A stretch of DNA of 64,000 bases from Promicromonospora soli. Lineage in GTDB: Bacteria; Actinomycetota; Actinomycetes; Actinomycetales; Cellulomonadaceae. Below the pieces are notes generated by a model, which was not told where the DNA came from, did no database searches, and was given only the letters and a program-made list of their open reading frames with translations. The position numbers were made by a program, and so were the translations under genes. Positions 45,244 to 52,854 of the stretch are shown here, in pieces. Every line of letters begins with the position of its first letter. Position 1 is the first letter of the stretch. Location: NCBI RefSeq assembly GCF_014653785.1, contig NZ_BNAS01000004.1, positions 317,046 through 381,045 of the forward strand, in the 5' to 3' direction.

Positions 45244-46316
45244 GAGGCGACCTCCACCACGGGGGCGGACGCCGCGCGCAGCGACGGCAGCACGGTCTCG
45301 CCGAAGCGCGGCAGACCCTCGAGGTAGTCGGGGAAGATGAGCATCAGACCGTCGAGCTCGGCGGCATCGACGATCTCGAGCACGCGCTCGGCGATCGTCG
45401 CCGCCGACCCGGTGACGTACGGGGTCTGGAACGCCTCTTCGCCCTGGGCGCTCTGCGCCCACGACAGTGCACGCTCGGGTGCCCAGCCCCACGAACGGCG
45501 CATGTTCGACAACGCCTCGCGGTCGAGGCCGTCGCCGTAGTGCGCGACCAGCGCCTCGGCCTCGGCATCCGTCTCGGCCTGCACGATGGTCAGCATCGAG
45601 TAGGTGCGTACCGTGCGACCCGCCGCGGCGGCGCGCTCGTGCACGTCGCGCGACAGGTCGCGCATGCCCTCGAGACTCTCCGACCCGAGGAAGGCCCCGT
45701 CGGCGTACTGCGCCTGGAAGGCCCTGCCGCGGTCGGAGCGCCCCGCCGAGATGATCGTCGGCCGCGGGTCAGGAAGCGGACGCGACTCGCAGTCGGTGAG
45801 GGTGAAGAAGTCGCCGTGCATCGTCACCGACGGCTCCGACCACAGCCGCAGCACGGCCTGCGTCCACTCCTCGGTCATCGCGTACCGCTCGTCGTGCGAC
45901 ATGGTCTCGTCCCAGATGCCCATCTGCTGGAACTCGTCGGCGTACGCACCGTTGACGATGTTCATGCCGGCCCGACCGTGACTGATCTGCTGCAGGGTGG
46001 TGAAGACCTTCGCCGCGAACGCGGGGTTCTGCATGTTCGCGTGCACGGTGGCCCAGATCTTCACCTTCTCGGTGGCCTCGGCCAGCCCCGCCATCATGGT
46101 CATCGACTCGAGCGTCTCGCCCCAGTGGTCGGTTTCGCCGCCGAATCCGCGCCACTTGGCCATCGCCATGATGAAGTCGAGCCCGACCTCTTCGGCCAGC
46201 CGCGCGACCTGACGGTTGTAGTCGTAGCTCGCAGGCGGGTACGGCGCCGTCTTCGAGATCATCCAGCCGCCCGCCGCATTGGGCAGGAAGACGCCGTACT
46301 CCTTGTGCTCACTCAT
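45240..46316 (-). CDS. RutA-like LLM flavin monooxygenase
   Basis: A 358-residue luciferase-like monooxygenase. The sequence resembles RutA over its length: GVFLPNAAGGWMIS near the start, AMAKWRGFGGETDHWGETLESMTMMAGLA (pieces), FQQMGIWDE, FFTLTDCESRPLPDPRP and IISAGRSDRGRAF. RutA opens the uracil ring with FMNH2 and O2. Here the flanking genes differ from the classic rut operon, so a related ring or amide substrate is equally possible. The ATG has AGGAG six bases upstream. Confidence 0.88.
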   Translation of the reverse strand: MSEHKEYGVFLPNAAGGWMISKTAPYPPASYDYNRQVARLAEEVGLDFIMAMAKWRGFGGETDHWGETLESMTMMAGLAEATEKVKIWATVHANMQNPAFAAKVFTTLQQISHGRAGMNIVNGAYADEFQQMGIWDETMSHDERYAMTEEWTQAVLRLWSEPSVTMHGDFFTLTDCESRPLPDPRPTIISAGRSDRGRAFQAQYADGAFLGSESLEGMRDLSRDVHERAAAAGRTVRTYSMLTIVQAETDAEAEALVAHYGDGLDREALSNMRRSWGWAPERALSWAQSAQGEEAFQTPYVTGSAATIAERVLEIVDAAELDGLMLIFPDYLEGLPRFGETVLPSLRAASAPVVEVAS

Positions 46317-46345
46317 GTGGTGCTCCTTCTCGAAAGGTCTGCCGG

Positions 46346-47443
46346 TCACGGGGCGGGCCAGATCAGCTCGCCGTCGGCGAAGATCGCGTCGACGTACGAC
46401 GTCTCGAACAGGCCGAGCGCCTCGTCCTCGCTGATGTCGTTCTCCAGCAGCGAGAAACCGTTCAGCAGGTCGACGATGGCCACGACGTTCTCTTCGTCGA
46501 TGGCTCCGAAGTTCGCGCCGTCGCGCTGCGACTCGCGGACGATCTCGGTCTCGGTGGTCCAGATGTTGACGTTGTGGTCGACGTCGTAGCCTTCGCCGGA
46601 CAGCTCCGCGGTGTACCCGACGCACTCCTCGGCGTTGGCCTCGCAGTACTCGAACGCGTGGAACGACGCCCGCAGGAAGTCCTCCACGACTCCTGGATGC
46701 TCGTCGGCGAATGCCGGGTTCACCGCGAGGGAACCGAGCGACGACGGCACGCCGAAGTCATAGGGGCGCCAGACCGTGACGTCCTCGCCCGAGGCGGTGA
46801 GCAGGTTCGGCTCGTTCGAGATGAACCCGGTGAGCGAGTCGACCTGGCCGCGCGGCAGGATCGAGGGGTCGTAGCCCACCACGACCTGCTGCATGCTGTC
46901 GACGTCGGCGCCGGCCTCGTCGAGCATCGCCTCGACCGCCGCCGGAAGACCGCCCTTGTGGCCGAGGATGGTGCCGTCGAGCTCAGCGAGGTCGGTGACC
47001 TCCGGCATCGTCATGAGGATCTCCAGCCCGACGTTCGAGTACGACGAGATGCCGCGCAGGTCGATGCCGGTGTCGTGGGCCTGCAGCAGGTTCTGCTGGC
47101 TGACCGAGGTGAACTGCACCTGATCGGAGGCCACGAGCTGCGTGTTCTGGCCGGTGTCTCCGGTGCCGGGCTGGATCTCGACGTCGAGGCACAGGGCGTC
47201 GAAGTAGCCCAGCTCGTCGGCGGCGACGATCTCGAGGATCGATGCCGACGCCTGGTACTGGTAGCCGGTGAGGAAGGTGATGGTGCCGGCGGCTTCGTTC
47301 TCGGCGCAACGTTCGGCCGAGATGGCCGAACCGGCGTCGGAGGCCGCGGCGGTGTCGTCACCGGTGGCGCAGCCGGCGAGCGCGACGAGCGCGGTGGCGG
47401 CGGCGCCGACGACGACGGAACTAGTGAGGATGCGGGGGGTCAT
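46346..47443 (-). CDS. NMT1/SsuA-type ABC substrate-binding lipoprotein
   Basis: A 365-residue binding protein of the NMT1/THI5/SsuA class. Lipobox LAGC with Cys25. Stretches such as ITFLTGYQYQASASILEIVAADELGYFDALCLDVEIQP (in pieces) show the class. Ligands of this family include thiamine precursors, sulfonates, taurine and aromatic or pyrimidine-like compounds. The riboswitch typical of thiamine importers is absent upstream, so a thiamine role is unlikely. Confidence 0.9.
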   Translation of the reverse strand: MTPRILTSSVVVGAAATALVALAGCATGDDTAAASDAGSAISAERCAENEAAGTITFLTGYQYQASASILEIVAADELGYFDALCLDVEIQPGTGDTGQNTQLVASDQVQFTSVSQQNLLQAHDTGIDLRGISSYSNVGLEILMTMPEVTDLAELDGTILGHKGGLPAAVEAMLDEAGADVDSMQQVVVGYDPSILPRGQVDSLTGFISNEPNLLTASGEDVTVWRPYDFGVPSSLGSLAVNPAFADEHPGVVEDFLRASFHAFEYCEANAEECVGYTAELSGEGYDVDHNVNIWTTETEIVRESQRDGANFGAIDEENVVAIVDLLNGFSLLENDISEDEALGLFETSYVDAIFADGELIWPAP

Positions 47444-47556
47444 GGTTCTCCTTCGTTGCGCGGGGGGCGCAAAAGGGCGCGCTCGACCGGGGTACCGGGC
47501 GCGGGAGGGGATGGAGCCGGTGGAAGCTGTCGTGCGGGTGGTGACGGCGGGGAGGA

Positions 47557-48417
47557 TTACTCGGATTCGGATCGATGCGTCTCGTGCCAGTGCAGGACGC
47601 GCCGTTCGACCGCGGTGACGATCGCGAGAAGTGATGCGCCCATGAGGGCGAGGATGAAGATCGACGTGTAGACCACCGCCAGCTGGTTGTTGGAGCTGGC
47701 AAGACTGATGGCGGTGCCGAGTCCGTCGGCGGCCCCGGGCGCGAACATCTCGGCGACGACCGCGCCGACGATCGAGAGCGGGAAGACGATCTTCAGCGCC
47801 GCGAACAGGTACGGCAGCGCGCTGGGTGCCCGCACGTGCCACAGGAGCTCGGCACGGGACGCGTGCACGGTGCGGTAGAGCTGCAGCACCGGCGTCGGCA
47901 CCGACCGCAGCCCGACCGTGAGGTTGATGAGTATCGGGAAGAAGCAGATGAGGGCGGTGACGATGAGCTTCGGCTCGGGGCCGAACCCGAAGGCGACCAC
48001 GAGAGCGGGGGCGATCGCGACCAGCGGCGTGACGTTGAGCACGACCGCGACCGGCATCACCGCGCGACGGATGACGGGCACCTCGCTGACGGCGACGGCA
48101 AGCACCGACGAGCAGACGAACGCGATCGCCAGGCCGATCAGCGCCTCCTGCAGGGTGATCCACGCATTCTCGAGGTAGTACAGCGGGTTCGACGCGAGCG
48201 CCTTCCCCACCGCGTCCAGCGGGGGCAGCAGGTAGGGCATCGCCTCGGCGACCAGCTGCCACAGCACCGCCAGCACCACGACCATCACGACGATCGGCGC
48301 CCAGCGGCTGGGACGGAGGAACTTCGGGAACCGCCGGGCGGCTCCCTCGCGTGCCGAAGCGGAGGCCGCGGTCATCGCGGCGGCCGACGGGGCGGCGGAG
48401 GATTCGAGGGTGGTCAT
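47557..48417 (-). CDS. SsuC-type ABC transporter permease
   Basis: A 286-residue permease with six helices, EAA-like loop SRAELLWHVRAPSALPYLFAALK (in pieces) and the typical N-terminal helix WAPIVVMVVVLAVLWQL. It follows the ATPase by eight bases and precedes the binding-protein gene by 113 bases. Confidence 0.9.
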   Translation of the reverse strand: MTTLESSAAPSAAAMTAASASAREGAARRFPKFLRPSRWAPIVVMVVVLAVLWQLVAEAMPYLLPPLDAVGKALASNPLYYLENAWITLQEALIGLAIAFVCSSVLAVAVSEVPVIRRAVMPVAVVLNVTPLVAIAPALVVAFGFGPEPKLIVTALICFFPILINLTVGLRSVPTPVLQLYRTVHASRAELLWHVRAPSALPYLFAALKIVFPLSIVGAVVAEMFAPGAADGLGTAISLASSNNQLAVVYTSIFILALMGASLLAIVTAVERRVLHWHETHRSESE

Positions 48418-48425
48418 GTCGACTC

Positions 48426-49253
48426 CTAGGCCGCTGAGGGCAGGTCGGGCGAGTGCCATGCCGACTGCAGGCACTCGCGGATGAGGTTCTCGTAGTGGTG
48501 GAACGCGTCGGACGTGAACCGATCCCAGCGGCGCGGACGCGGCAGGTCGACGTCGATGACGTCGATGATGCGCCCCGGCCGCGGGGCCATGACGACGACC
48601 TGGTCCGACAGGCGCACCGCTTCCGACACCGAATGGGTGACGAACACGACCGTCGCCGTGGTGTCGTCCCACAGATCCAGCAGCTGCTCCTGGAGCGCCT
48701 CGCGGGTGAACTCGTCGAGGGCCGAGAAGGGCTCGTCCATGAGCAGCACGTCGGGCTGCAACCCCATCGCCCGCACGATCGCGACGCGCTGCTGCATCCC
48801 GCCCGACAGCTCCGACGGGAGCTTGTGCATCGCGTCGTCGAGGCCCACCGCGCGCAGGAGCTGCTCCATGTCGGGCATCGGCCGCGCGTCGGCGGCGCCG
48901 GCACGACGCTTGCGCGACGCCCCCCGGTTGACCTTGTGGGGCAGGGTGACGTTGTGCAGCACGTTCAGCCAGGGCAGGAGCGCCGGCGACTGCGGCACGA
49001 AGCCGACGTGCTTGCCGTCGCACGCGTCGGCGGCGCTGCCGCCGAGCACCTCGACGCTCCCGGCGTCCGGGGTCTCGAGGTCGGCGATGAGCCGCAGCAG
49101 GGTCGACTTGCCGCAGCCGGACGGGCCGATGATGCTGACGAAGCGTCCCGTGGGGATCTCGAGGTCGACGTCGTGCAGGGCGACCATGGCCGACGATCCC
49201 GACCCGTACACCTTGCGGGCCTCGGCGATGCGGATGGCGGTGTTGGCAGCCAT
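48426..49253 (-). CDS. SsuB/TauB-type ABC ATPase
   Basis: A 275-residue ATPase. Walker A GPSGCGKST, Q-loop VGFVPQSPALLPWLNV, signature LSGGMQQRVAIVRAM, Walker B VLLMDEPFSALD and switch His VTHSVSEAV. It energises import with the SsuC-type permease and NMT1-type binding protein. A Lys/Arg-rich insertion (RGASRKRRAGAADARP) sits before the signature, unusual for SsuB. Confidence 0.92.
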   Translation of the reverse strand: MAANTAIRIAEARKVYGSGSSAMVALHDVDLEIPTGRFVSIIGPSGCGKSTLLRLIADLETPDAGSVEVLGGSAADACDGKHVGFVPQSPALLPWLNVLHNVTLPHKVNRGASRKRRAGAADARPMPDMEQLLRAVGLDDAMHKLPSELSGGMQQRVAIVRAMGLQPDVLLMDEPFSALDEFTREALQEQLLDLWDDTTATVVFVTHSVSEAVRLSDQVVVMAPRPGRIIDVIDVDLPRPRRWDRFTSDAFHHYENLIRECLQSAWHSPDLPSAA

Positions 49254-49254
49254 G

Positions 49255-49770
49255 TCAGACCAGCTTCCGGAACGAACGGTTGTGGTAGACCAGCGGTTCT
49301 CGGTCGTTGTGGACTACCTCGTCGACCGCGATCAGCAGCATGAGATGGTCGCCGGCGGTCTGGCGGGTCTCGACGCGTCCGAGGATCGTCGCCATGGAGC
49401 CGGCGATGACCGGCACGTCGTCGCGGTCGGGGTCGAGCTCGACCGCCGCGAACTTGTCGACCCCCTTCGTGGCGAAGTGCTGGGCGATGTCGCCCTGCCC
49501 CTCGGCGAGGATGTTGACCGCGACCACTTCGGTGGCCGCGAACGCGCCGTAGCAGTCGGCCGTGTCGGCGAGGAAGACGGTCACCAGCGGCGGATTGGCC
49601 GACACCGAGGTGAAGCTGTTGGCGGTGAAGCCGTAGCGGATGCCTTCGTGCACGGTGGTGACGAGGGTCACCGAGGTGGCCATGTGGCCGAGCGTGCGCC
49701 GCAGCGGGTCGGGCGCGGAGGGGCTGGCGGGCGCGGCGTTCTGCGCGGGCGCCTTGTCGACGAGGGTCAT
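49255..49770 (-). CDS. RutF-like flavin reductase
   Basis: A 171-residue HpaC/RutF-family flavin reductase: RRTLGHMATSVTLVTT, the substrate-pocket segment YGFTANSFTSVSANPPLVTV, NILAEGQGDIAQHFA and GDHLMLLIAVDEV. It supplies reduced FMN to the LLM oxygenases. ATG overlaps the stop of the preceding FMN reductase gene. Confidence 0.9.
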   Translation of the reverse strand: MTLVDKAPAQNAAPASPSAPDPLRRTLGHMATSVTLVTTVHEGIRYGFTANSFTSVSANPPLVTVFLADTADCYGAFAATEVVAVNILAEGQGDIAQHFATKGVDKFAAVELDPDRDDVPVIAGSMATILGRVETRQTAGDHLMLLIAVDEVVHNDREPLVYHNRSFRKLV

Positions 49771-50306
49771 GCCGACACCCCCGTCCCGCGTGTCGCGGCC
49801 CAGACGGCGCGCACGAGAGGCCGTCGCTGATCCACCCACGACCCGACGCGCGCCATGCGCGCGTTGGCGTCGGCGGCCTCGGTCTCGAGCACGCCCAGGG
49901 CACCGAGCGGTGTCTCGGCGCCGACCTCGTGCAGGAGCGGCACGAGGTGGAACTCGCCGGTGATGTGCGCGTGGGCGGGCGACGCGGCGACGGTCACCGC
50001 CACGGCGGGAACTCCCTGCAGCGAGGTGGGCCCGTACCCGTCGAAGAACGCCTTCAGCAGGCCGGTGTAGCTGCCCTTGTACGACGGGGTGGCGACGACG
50101 AGCAGGTCCGCAGCTGCCGCGCGCTCACGCTGAGCGGCCGCATCCTGGTTGCCCCACTCGAGCACGGCGGGGCCGAGGTCGGCGAGCTCGATGACGGAGA
50201 CCTGCGCCGGGCTGTCCGCGGCGATCGCCTCGGCGAGCGCGGTCGCGACGGCGGTGGTCTTTGAAGCGGGTCTCGGGTTTCCTGAGACGACGACGATGGA
50301 ACGCAT
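49767..50306 (-). CDS. SsuE/MsuE-like NADPH-dependent FMN reductase, first gene of the operon
   Basis: A 179-residue flavodoxin-fold reductase. Phosphate-binding SGNPRPASKTTAV and TPSYKGSYTGLLKAFFDGYG are typical of SsuE/MsuE enzymes that serve sulfonate or sulfone monooxygenases. The ATG at 50306 has GGAGGC upstream; six further codons upstream are unlikely. Having both this and a RutF-type reductase in one operon is redundant unless each serves a different oxygenase. Confidence 0.88.
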   Translation of the reverse strand: MRSIVVVSGNPRPASKTTAVATALAEAIAADSPAQVSVIELADLGPAVLEWGNQDAAAQRERAAAADLLVVATPSYKGSYTGLLKAFFDGYGPTSLQGVPAVAVTVAASPAHAHITGEFHLVPLLHEVGAETPLGALGVLETEAADANARMARVGSWVDQRRPLVRAVWAATRGTGVSA

Positions 50307-50415
50307 GGAGCCTCCACAACTCAATACACGGGTTCGGAGGTGGAAAGCGTGCTGAGCGAATCGTCGATGCGATGTGCCCTGCGGAGGTCCACGTGGTGAC
50401 GACCGTACGAGCGGA

Positions 50416-50444
50416 GTGTTACCCGTCGAGTGCCGCCGTGTTAC
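50416..50444. promoter_or_regulatory. Phased direct repeats upstream of the oxygenase operon
   Basis: GTGTTAC at 50416-50422 and again at 50438-50444, 22 bases start to start (two helical turns), 110-138 bases before the first gene of the operon. Candidate binding site for a regulator; nothing further supports it. Confidence 0.3.
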
Positions 50445-50465
50445 GTGTTCATGAATCTCGATCCG

Positions 50466-50906
50466 TCAGGTGTCCTCGAGCGGGCGGAGCGCGCCCGAGA
50501 CCGGGTCGTAGACGAAAACCTCGACACCGAGGTCGCGGGAAGCGACCCGCACCCAGCCGGTCGGTGCGAAGGCGGGGGTCACCGACGGGGTGATGCACAG
50601 CACCTGCCGGGCGCCGGGGAAGAGCGCCCGGGTGACCCAGACGAGCTTGAACATGTTTGCCGTGACCCGGTTGCGGTACGCCGACGTGAACTCGCCCGTG
50701 TTCGCGATGAGCTGTGCGAACACCGCTCCGTCCGCGTCGACGGCTTCGACCTCGCACCGGGTCACGCCGTCGACCGTCACCGTCGCCGGGCCGAGCACTC
50801 GCCCGAACGCGGCGCTCATCGAGGCGAGCATGCCGGCGGCGATCGAGTCCGCGGCGAAGCGGCTGCGGGTGGGATCGAGCTCGATCCGGCGGGACGGGGC
50901 TTCCAT
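50466..50906 (-). CDS. Hypothetical protein, unknown function
   Basis: A 146-residue soluble protein with no recognisable motif. It starts RIELDPTRSRFAADSIAAGM and ends in beta-strand-rich segments (TRALFPGARQVLCITPSV, VRVASRDLGVEVFVYD). The ATG at 50906 is chosen over upstream codons that lie in the tartrate-dehydratase promoter side. It is divergent from that gene. Confidence 0.55.
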   Translation of the reverse strand: MEAPSRRIELDPTRSRFAADSIAAGMLASMSAAFGRVLGPATVTVDGVTRCEVEAVDADGAVFAQLIANTGEFTSAYRNRVTANMFKLVWVTRALFPGARQVLCITPSVTPAFAPTGWVRVASRDLGVEVFVYDPVSGALRPLEDT

Positions 50907-51089
50907 CCGCACAGGGTAGGAAGCGCACGTTTCCGCTCCGTTTCCCACAGGCGGGCCACCCGGGCCACCTGGCCGAGGAGCCTCTTGTGACTCTTCCCCC
51001 CGGCCGCAAACGAGTAGGACGCCGGGCGGTCCAGCTCCTGAGCAGGTCAGCCGTTGCGAACGACCGGGGGCGGTGACCGCACCACCGAA

Positions 51090-51118
51090 GTTTCAGGAAC
51101 GGGCCGGTTCCATAAGAT
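51090..51118 (+). promoter_or_regulatory. Promoter-like sequence with palindrome in the spacer, before the tartrate dehydratase gene
   Basis: A weak -35 (GTTTCA, 51090-51095), a 17-base spacer and -10 TAAGAT (51113-51118). The spacer holds an imperfect palindrome GGAACGGGCCGGTTCC (51096-51111), so a repressor there would block the promoter. Confidence 0.4.
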
Positions 51119-51149
51119 GTGAGATACAGGATGCGAGGTGCGGAACTCA

Positions 51150-52316
51150 ATGAGGATCGTTTCTGTCCACGAAGGCGTGGTCCCGATCAGCTCCCAGATC
51201 CGGAACGCCTGGATCGACTTCAGCACCATGGACTGCTCGATCGTGGCGCTGGTCAGCGACGTCGTCCGTGACGGCAAGCCGGTGGTCGGGTACGGCTTCA
51301 GCTCCAACGGTCGCTATAGCGCCGGCGAGATCCTTCGACGCCGTGTCCTGCCGCGGCTGATGGCGGCGGAGCCGGACGCGCTCATCAACGACGCGGGCGA
51401 GCTGGACCCCACCAAGGCCTGGCCCATCGTGATGAACAACGAGAAGCCCGGGGGCCACGGTGAGCGCTCGGTCGCTGTCGGGGTGGTCGACATGGCCTTG
51501 TTCGACCTCGCGTCGAAGATCGCCGGCCAGCCGCTGTACCGGTATTTGTCCGAGCGCTACGGCGATGGCCAGCCGGATGACAAGGTGTTCGTCTACGCCG
51601 CCGGCGGCTATTACGCCCCGGACAAGGGCATGCGGGATCTGCAGGACGAGATGCGGGGCTTCCTCGACCGGGGGTACCGGGTCGTCAAGATGAAGATCGG
51701 GGGCGCGGACCTGTCGGAGGACCTCAAGCGCATCGAGGCCGTCCTCGAGGTGCTGGACGGCGACGGGTCGCGTCTCGCGGTCGACGTCAACGGCCGCTTC
51801 GATCTGGCGACGGCGCTCGAGTACGGCCGCGCGATCGAGCCTTACGGCCTGTTCTGGTACGAGGAGGTCGGCGACCCCCTCGACTACCGGCTGAACGCAG
51901 TCCTGGCGGAGCACTACCGCGGATCGATCGCGACGGGAGAGAACCTGTTTTCCCTCCAGGACGCCCGGAACCTGATCCGCTACGGCGGGATGCGCCCTGA
52001 CCGCGACTACCTGCAGTTCGACCCTGCTCTGAGCTACGGCCTGACCGAGTATCTCCGCACCCAGGAGATGCTCGCCCAGCATGGCTGGTCCTCACGCCGC
52101 TGCATCCCCCACGGGGGCCACCAGTTCTCGCTGCACATCGCGGCCGCGCTCAAGCTCGGCGGGAACGAGTCCTACCCAGGCGAGTTCCAGCCGACCGGCG
52201 GTTTCGCCGACGACGCCGTGGTGGACGACAGCTACGTCGGCCTGACCGAGATGCCCGGCATCGGCTTCGAGGGCAAGGCGAGGTTCTACGAGGTGCTCCG
52301 CGCCCTGCATGCGTGA
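51150..52316 (+). CDS. tarD: D(-)-tartrate dehydratase-like enolase-superfamily enzyme
   Basis: A 388-residue member of the mandelate-racemase subgroup. It follows the known D-tartrate dehydratase pattern closely: PISSQIRNAWIDFSTM, VVGYGFSSNGRY, NNEKPGGHGERSVAVG, VFVYAAGGYYAPDKG, VVKMKIGG (base Lys), LAVDVNGRF (metal Asp), WYEEVGDPLDY, TGENLFS, DYLQFDPALSYGL, and SRRCIPHGGHQFSLHIA with the acid His. It would convert D-tartrate to oxaloacetate. The ATG at 51150 has GAGGTG upstream; a GTG at 51138 would add four residues. Confidence 0.85.
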   Translation: MRIVSVHEGVVPISSQIRNAWIDFSTMDCSIVALVSDVVRDGKPVVGYGFSSNGRYSAGEILRRRVLPRLMAAEPDALINDAGELDPTKAWPIVMNNEKPGGHGERSVAVGVVDMALFDLASKIAGQPLYRYLSERYGDGQPDDKVFVYAAGGYYAPDKGMRDLQDEMRGFLDRGYRVVKMKIGGADLSEDLKRIEAVLEVLDGDGSRLAVDVNGRFDLATALEYGRAIEPYGLFWYEEVGDPLDYRLNAVLAEHYRGSIATGENLFSLQDARNLIRYGGMRPDRDYLQFDPALSYGLTEYLRTQEMLAQHGWSSRRCIPHGGHQFSLHIAAALKLGGNESYPGEFQPTGGFADDAVVDDSYVGLTEMPGIGFEGKARFYEVLRALHA

Positions 52317-52413
52317 CCCTTCAGGCCCCCCACCGCCGGGCCCCCGCCCGAGCGGGCCGGACGCACGGCGATGCCGAGTCAGCGTAGGCGCCCAGTAGGC
52401 ACCTTCGGCCCTC

Positions 52414-52507
52414 GGGAACGACGAAGCCCATCAGCACCGATGAGTATCGATGCTGGTGGGCCTATGTCGGGCTGACTGGATTCGAACCAGCGACCCTCTG
52501 CTCCCAA
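52414..52507. repeat. Left attachment-site copy: displaced tRNA-Pro 3' end and hairpin
   Basis: 94 bases repeated directly at 57252-57345 with four mismatches. The last 41 bases (52467-52507) are identical to the 3' part of the intact tRNA-Pro gene from the discriminator base to the anticodon loop. The preceding stem-loop (GCCCATCAGC with GCTGGTGGGC) matches the hairpin that follows the intact tRNA. The left copy is the displaced original end, marking the far junction of an island. Confidence 0.85.
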
Positions 52508-52520
52508 CCTAGGACGTTCT

Positions 52521-52789
52521 CTCGACAATTCGTCGAGCGGTCCGAACATCCTGGTGGCCCCGGGACTGGTGCTGACTGTCCGGCACGTGCTGTGCCGCGA
52601 TGGGAGACCTGCCGGGGCGACTATGCCGCGCTGCAGCGCTACGGCCGCCCCGAAGAGATCGCCGAAGTCGTCGCCTTCTGCGCAAGCGAACGACCCGGCT
52701 ACCTCACCGGCACCGAGATCCTCTGCGACTGCGGCGCCACAGCCGGTCTCACCCGCAAAGACCGCCTCGCCATGGCACGCGGCAAATGA
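52521..52789 (+). pseudogene. Short-chain dehydrogenase/reductase remnant
   Basis: Only the C-terminal part of an SDR survives. Residues SGPNILVAPGLVLT (from 52536, the usual PG motif region) are in one frame; ALQRYGRPEEIAEVVAFCAS, then YLTGTEILCDCGATAGLTRK, are in another (52592 frame). The N-terminal Rossmann part and the YxxxK active site are missing, cut off at the att repeat. A frameshift between about 52580 and 52620 disrupts it. Confidence 0.6.
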
Positions 52790-52803
52790 CGACAGTCCAC
52801 GAC

Positions 52804-52845
52804 AGCAAAGCGGCGTGGGCACCTGGGTGTCCACGCCGCTTTGCT
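52804..52845. terminator. Bidirectional intrinsic terminator between SDR remnant and GH5 gene
   Basis: Perfect 15-bp stem (52804-52818 with 52831-52845), arms AGCAAAGCGGCGTGG, with a 12-base loop, ten bases beyond the convergent cellulase stop. Confidence 0.85.
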
Positions 52846-52854
52846 GGTTGCCGC

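Noticed and set aside
47444-47556. Possible thiamine-pyrophosphate riboswitch before the NMT1-type binding protein
   Set aside because: No CUGAGA or other conserved TPP aptamer core is present; only a GC-rich gap is seen.
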